A stretch of DNA of 64,000 nucleotides from Cephalotus follicularis. Lineage: Eukaryota; Streptophyta; Magnoliopsida; Oxalidales; Cephalotaceae. Of the stretch, positions 61,157 through 64,000 are shown piece after piece. The notes beneath the pieces were generated by a model. It worked only from the letters and a program-made list of their open reading frames with translations. It had not been told where the DNA came from and did no database searches. The stretch is from NCBI GenBank assembly GCA_001972305.1, contig BDDD01002933.1:65188-129187 (forward strand), written 5' to 3'. The translations under genes and the position numbers were made by a program. The stretch's first letter is position 1, and each line of letters starts with the position of its first letter.

Positions 61157-61691
61157 GAGCTGGTTTAGGGTTTCTTAAGTTTGATACTTCACCAATTGTA
61201 CATCCATTCATCTCAAGCATTCACCAATCTCAGAAATTATTAAAATTGGACAAATAGCTCAATTAAAATGTATATTTTATTTTGAAATTGGATCGATATA
61301 CATTAATTGAATTTGCGGTTATTACAGGTGTCTTCGAAGACAATGTTAAGTGATCACATGCAGAACACATGGGTGCTCTCCTCAGGTCTAAATGATACGG
61401 TGTGTGTTTGGCAGACAGTGTTGAGGATTAAATAAAACGGTGAGTTGAGGCTCTCCTCTCGTTGAAGTCCCCTACTCCTCCGGGTCCTGTTGAGTAGCGG
61501 CTTTTGGTTGGCATAGCTCCCTTGAATGAATGTAGTCTAGTGCGGCTTCTCTATTGTGTATGGCCCGCATGGCTATCCTTCCATTCTCAGTATTTCCTAA
61601 GCTATGTAACCCTGTATGTAATGAACTTCATACTAGTGGAACCTCATGGATGATTGAGGAAGTGGACGTAGGCATATTCTGTGCCGAACCA

Positions 61692-61698
61692 CTATAAA
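61692..61698 (+). promoter_or_regulatory. Likely TATA box, H 3' LTR copy
   Basis: CTATAAA in the same context as 53694. Confidence 0.5.
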
Positions 61699-62028
61699 AT
61701 GACTGTCACTTTCTACTCTTTCTTTTATCATGTATGTGTGTATGCATGGATGCTATATCCATATGGTTGTAGGTCTGGCCCTCTGCCGAGGAGAGTGAGG
61801 ATAGGCAAGACCTTGGTGCGTGGCGCCAGTCCACTGCAGTTGGTAGCCCAGGCGCAGGTGGACGTCCAGTCCTCAGCTCTCATGTTGTGCTGGGTAGAGA
61901 AGAAAAAAAAAAGTATGAAGGAGAAGATGACAGAGGGAAATCTATATGACCAGTTTGTGCCGTGGGTTATGGTTAAAGTTATCCCAGTTCTCTTGTAACG
62001 GCTCGGGTTTCGGGAGTGTGTCCTTACA

Positions 62029-63287
62029 CCTCTTTTCCTTTATTCATTTTTGTCCTTTCTCATTAAATGCTCAAAGTACACTCTTTGACTTCTTGAGCAC
62101 ATTTCCTATTTCCTACCAACTTCTCTCGAGTTTTGAAAATGCCGTGTGTCAGCCCAGCACGGCGTCAATGCCATGTGTCTCTTCTTATCAAGGCGTCAAC
62201 GCCAACGATAATATGAGACAGGCTATCTCATCCTGTCTTCGCGTCAATGAATTCTCTACATAGCGTTAACGGTTAAGTCATTGCTTCTCTTGGCGTCAAC
62301 GCATGCTCTTCATAGCGTTAACGCCGAGCAACTCTAGTAGACATGGCGACAACGCTTGCTCTTCATGGCATCGATGCCTAAGATAAAGGATGAGACAATC
62401 TCTTCTAATCACGGCGTCAACGTATGCTCTTCATGGCGTCGACGCCTACGATAAGATGAGACACTCTATTTCATACATTTCAAACCTTTGCATGGAATAT
62501 ATCATTGTGGCTTTGCATGGGCCTAAATCCAGCAAATGAAATACTCACTAGCAAAGTAACATCTCCCTGATGTTATCCTTTTACTAAATGACATGGGTGC
62601 CATACATGTGTCAACTTGTTGAAAGTCAAGCAGGATCCGGAAAGCCTGGTCGTTATCCGGTACGCTGATAAATTTCTCAGAATATCTCAAATTCTGGTAT
62701 GACCATCCTAATAGTCCTCTCGACTATTCACAATATGGCCCTGGTGTGAGCTTTCATCACCCCCGAATCCGTCTATTACCACGTCTATCAGTCGTTATCC
62801 AGATAGCCAAAGCTTTGAGACCGTCTTCGGTAGATGTGTCATGTATCCCTCATCTCTATTGGCTCCGACCACGGACTAGCGTGTGGATTAAATGTTCACC
62901 CTAGAAATACCGGGACCATATAAATTTGTGAACACATTGTGACTTCGGTTGATCTCCCCGAAATCTCTCGATATCCAACCCGCTTAAGCCTAGCCAGGTC
63001 TTTCTATCAACAATGGTCAAGATCATATAGAGTCATTCATCCATTACTACGGATGTGATGATTCCATATTGCAAACTGTGCCCATACGTCTCGATGCAGT
63101 TTCGACATGACCCAAAAACAACCCTTTTGCTATCAGTGGCTAGTGCTGGCGAAGGCAAAAATCAAAGCCATGCAGTCACTACACAACACATGTCAGTCTC
63201 TTAGGTCTGAGGATGCAACGTAGGTTAAGACCTAGTAGTCACCATAGACTATACACCACCAAAAACAATAAGGGTCCTCTCGACAAG
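62029..63287 (-). repeat. C: part of an LTR of the B family
   Basis: 62557-63287 matches LTR B 7871-8600 closely (GTTATCCGGTA, the AGTCGTTATCCAGATAGCCA stretch, GACCACGGACTAG). Left of 62557 it continues into sequence with ten GGCGTCAACGCC-type motifs, comparable in position to the cluster in LTR A. It is bounded on the left by H and on the right by a possible LTR start (Z). No coding region. Confidence 0.75.
62150..62456. repeat. GTCAACGCC-type cluster in C
   Basis: About ten copies, most with the core CG turned to CA or TA (GCGTCAACGCC, GCGTTAACGCC) and one intact (GCGTCGACGCC at about 62440). Often preceded by TTCAT or TCTT. Confidence 0.85.
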
Positions 63288-64000
63288 TGTTTAGCATTAA
63301 AATATGTTATTTTTGATGATTTATTTATGTGGTTGTGTTTATTTGATATCCATGTATTATGATTATTCTTGCGAAATAAGAGAAAATGGAGGTTAAACGT
63401 TACTTTTTGAGTTAAAGTTGTTTGAAATCAAAGATCGGTTCAAGAGTACATTCAGTTAAGCGAGAGAAGTCAAAATTTAAGGTTTATAAAATATTAAATA
63501 TTAGTGTCATTTTGTTCATAAAATTATTTGGAGCATTTTTCGTTTTTGGGCTAGCTCATTCTGAAGTTTTAATAAAGAGATATCATGATAAAACAATTAT
63601 TGAAATATGTATACCTATTGTGTACATCATCATGACATCAGCATCAATTTTCTTGCAAGCAATTCTACGCGCCAGGATGTGTAAAAATTGGCATGGTAAT
63701 AAAAAAAGGGTGACTTATGTACATGTTTGCATGAAAATCACAATTGCATGTGCATGACCATAATGCATGAGCTTGAACCATTATCAGCGCATGCATCAGG
63801 CTTCTTCATGTGGGGGCTGCACTCTAATCACCATCCTCTCACAATGCAGTAACAATTTACAAGTTGGGCTACGGGATTCAATTTAACGCATGGGCTCATG
63901 ATAATTCACTTCACTGGAGGGTAGGTTTAATTTTTAGCTGGGACTTTAGTAAATAAAAAGAGAGCGGCGCAACGTTGAATCAAGAGAAGAAAAAAAAGTC
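63288..64000 (+). other. Z: possible start of another LTR, unidentified
   Basis: TGTTTAGCATTAAAATATG starts exactly where similarity between C and B ends, so an LTR beginning with TG is plausible. The predicted duplication is ACAAG (63283-63287). The sequence is AT-rich. Near the right edge, TTTAGTAAATAAAAAGAGAG could be a TATA/start region. The style recalls Tat/Ogre-type LTRs, but this is a guess. One 111-codon frame (63422-63757) has two hydrophobic stretches and no recognisable family, and is probably chance. Confidence 0.4.

Larger units (their letters stand above)
58792..61326 (-). mobile_element. G: solo LTR of a Tekay-like gypsy element
   Basis: 2535 bp, TGTCACACCCCGC to GGTTATTACA, flanked by GGTGT (58787-58791 and 61327-61331). 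It holds no PBS, PPT or coding motif. Minus orientation is inferred because Tekay LTRs here start TGTAA and F ends GTGTGACA. Palindrome clusters at 59930-60025 and 61075-61156. It formed by LTR recombination. Confidence 0.85.
53414..62028 (+). mobile_element. Element H: large non-autonomous LTR element (LARD-like)
   Basis: LTR parts 53414-54029 and 56207-62028 (the latter with G inside) flank 2177 bp of internal DNA without any recognisable gag or pol. PBS-like and PPT sites are present. The PPT context AATTTTGGGGACAAAATTC is like that before the 3' LTR of Tekay elements, so it likely descends from one. The left LTR is only its last 616 bp. Full LTR length is about 3.28 kb after leaving out G. 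Confidence 0.8.
56207..62028 (+). repeat. 3' LTR of element H, interrupted by G
   Basis: 56207-58791 and 61327-62028. Starts TGTAATACCCAGG, ends TCCTTACA. Contains several VNTRs (57380-57550, 57863-58072, 58218-58660). G is inserted with duplication GGTGT. Confidence 0.85.

Noticed and set aside
63422-63757. 111-codon frame with two hydrophobic stretches
   Set aside because: AT-rich DNA readily yields Ile/Phe/Leu runs. No family recognised, and the position is in a probable LTR.

Overview
This window looks like repeat-rich nuclear DNA from a flowering plant with a large genome, probably a eudicot. I see no host gene, tRNA, rRNA or CRISPR array. Almost every base can be assigned to nested LTR retrotransposons of two superfamilies. 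One is Ty3/gypsy chromoviruses of the Tekay/Del type. The other is Ty1/copia, in an Angela/Tork-like family and a Sirevirus family. The plant assignment rests on these lineages, on PBSs of the plant initiator-Met type (TGGTATCAGAG), and on AT-rich multi-kilobase LTRs. The species cannot be named from sequence alone.

Layout. Element A (1-7872, minus, copia, cut by the left edge) sits inside the 3' LTR of a relative, B (7873 to about 10600, minus, heavily decayed). From about 10600 to 53413 runs a stack whose oldest layer is gypsy element I (plus). Element D (plus, gypsy, 11910 to about 31772) lies in I's 5' LTR. Element E (minus, gag-only, 20588-31170, duplication CATGT) lies in D's 3' LTR. 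Solo LTR F (26630-29327, duplication TTTAC) lies in E's 5' LTR. The integrase region of I is split by element J (plus, gypsy, 36687-53284, duplication ACTGT). J carries solo Sirevirus LTR K (36698-37686, duplication GACCC) and the young Sirevirus L (41493-48933, minus, duplication ATCCC). A 129-bp tail of I resumes after J. Then comes H (about 53414-62028), a long-LTR element with no visible coding capacity. Its 3' LTR holds solo LTR G (58792-61326, duplication GGTGT). The right end holds C, part of a B-type LTR (62029-63287), and the apparent start of another LTR, Z (63288 onward).

How the parts relate. D, I and J carry the chromovirus order gag, protease, RT, RNase H, integrase and chromodomain-like tail, all in broken form (for I only as far as integrase). 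E keeps only LTRs, PBS, gag and the last bases before the polypurine tract. Its gag and 3' terminus resemble those of D and I, so D/I-type elements are its likely past helpers. L keeps a 955-codon pol frame and has an extra downstream reading-frame region in the Sirevirus env-like position.

Most unusual signal. Clusters of a short CpG palindrome with GTCGAC or ATCGAT at its core (forms AAGCGTCGACGCTT, AAAGACATCGATGTCTTT, CAGTCGACTG) occur in the LTRs or leaders of A, C, D, E, F, G, I, J, K and L. Both superfamilies carry them, within flanking sequence that otherwise does not match. They look like a shared regulatory or structural module acquired or maintained independently.
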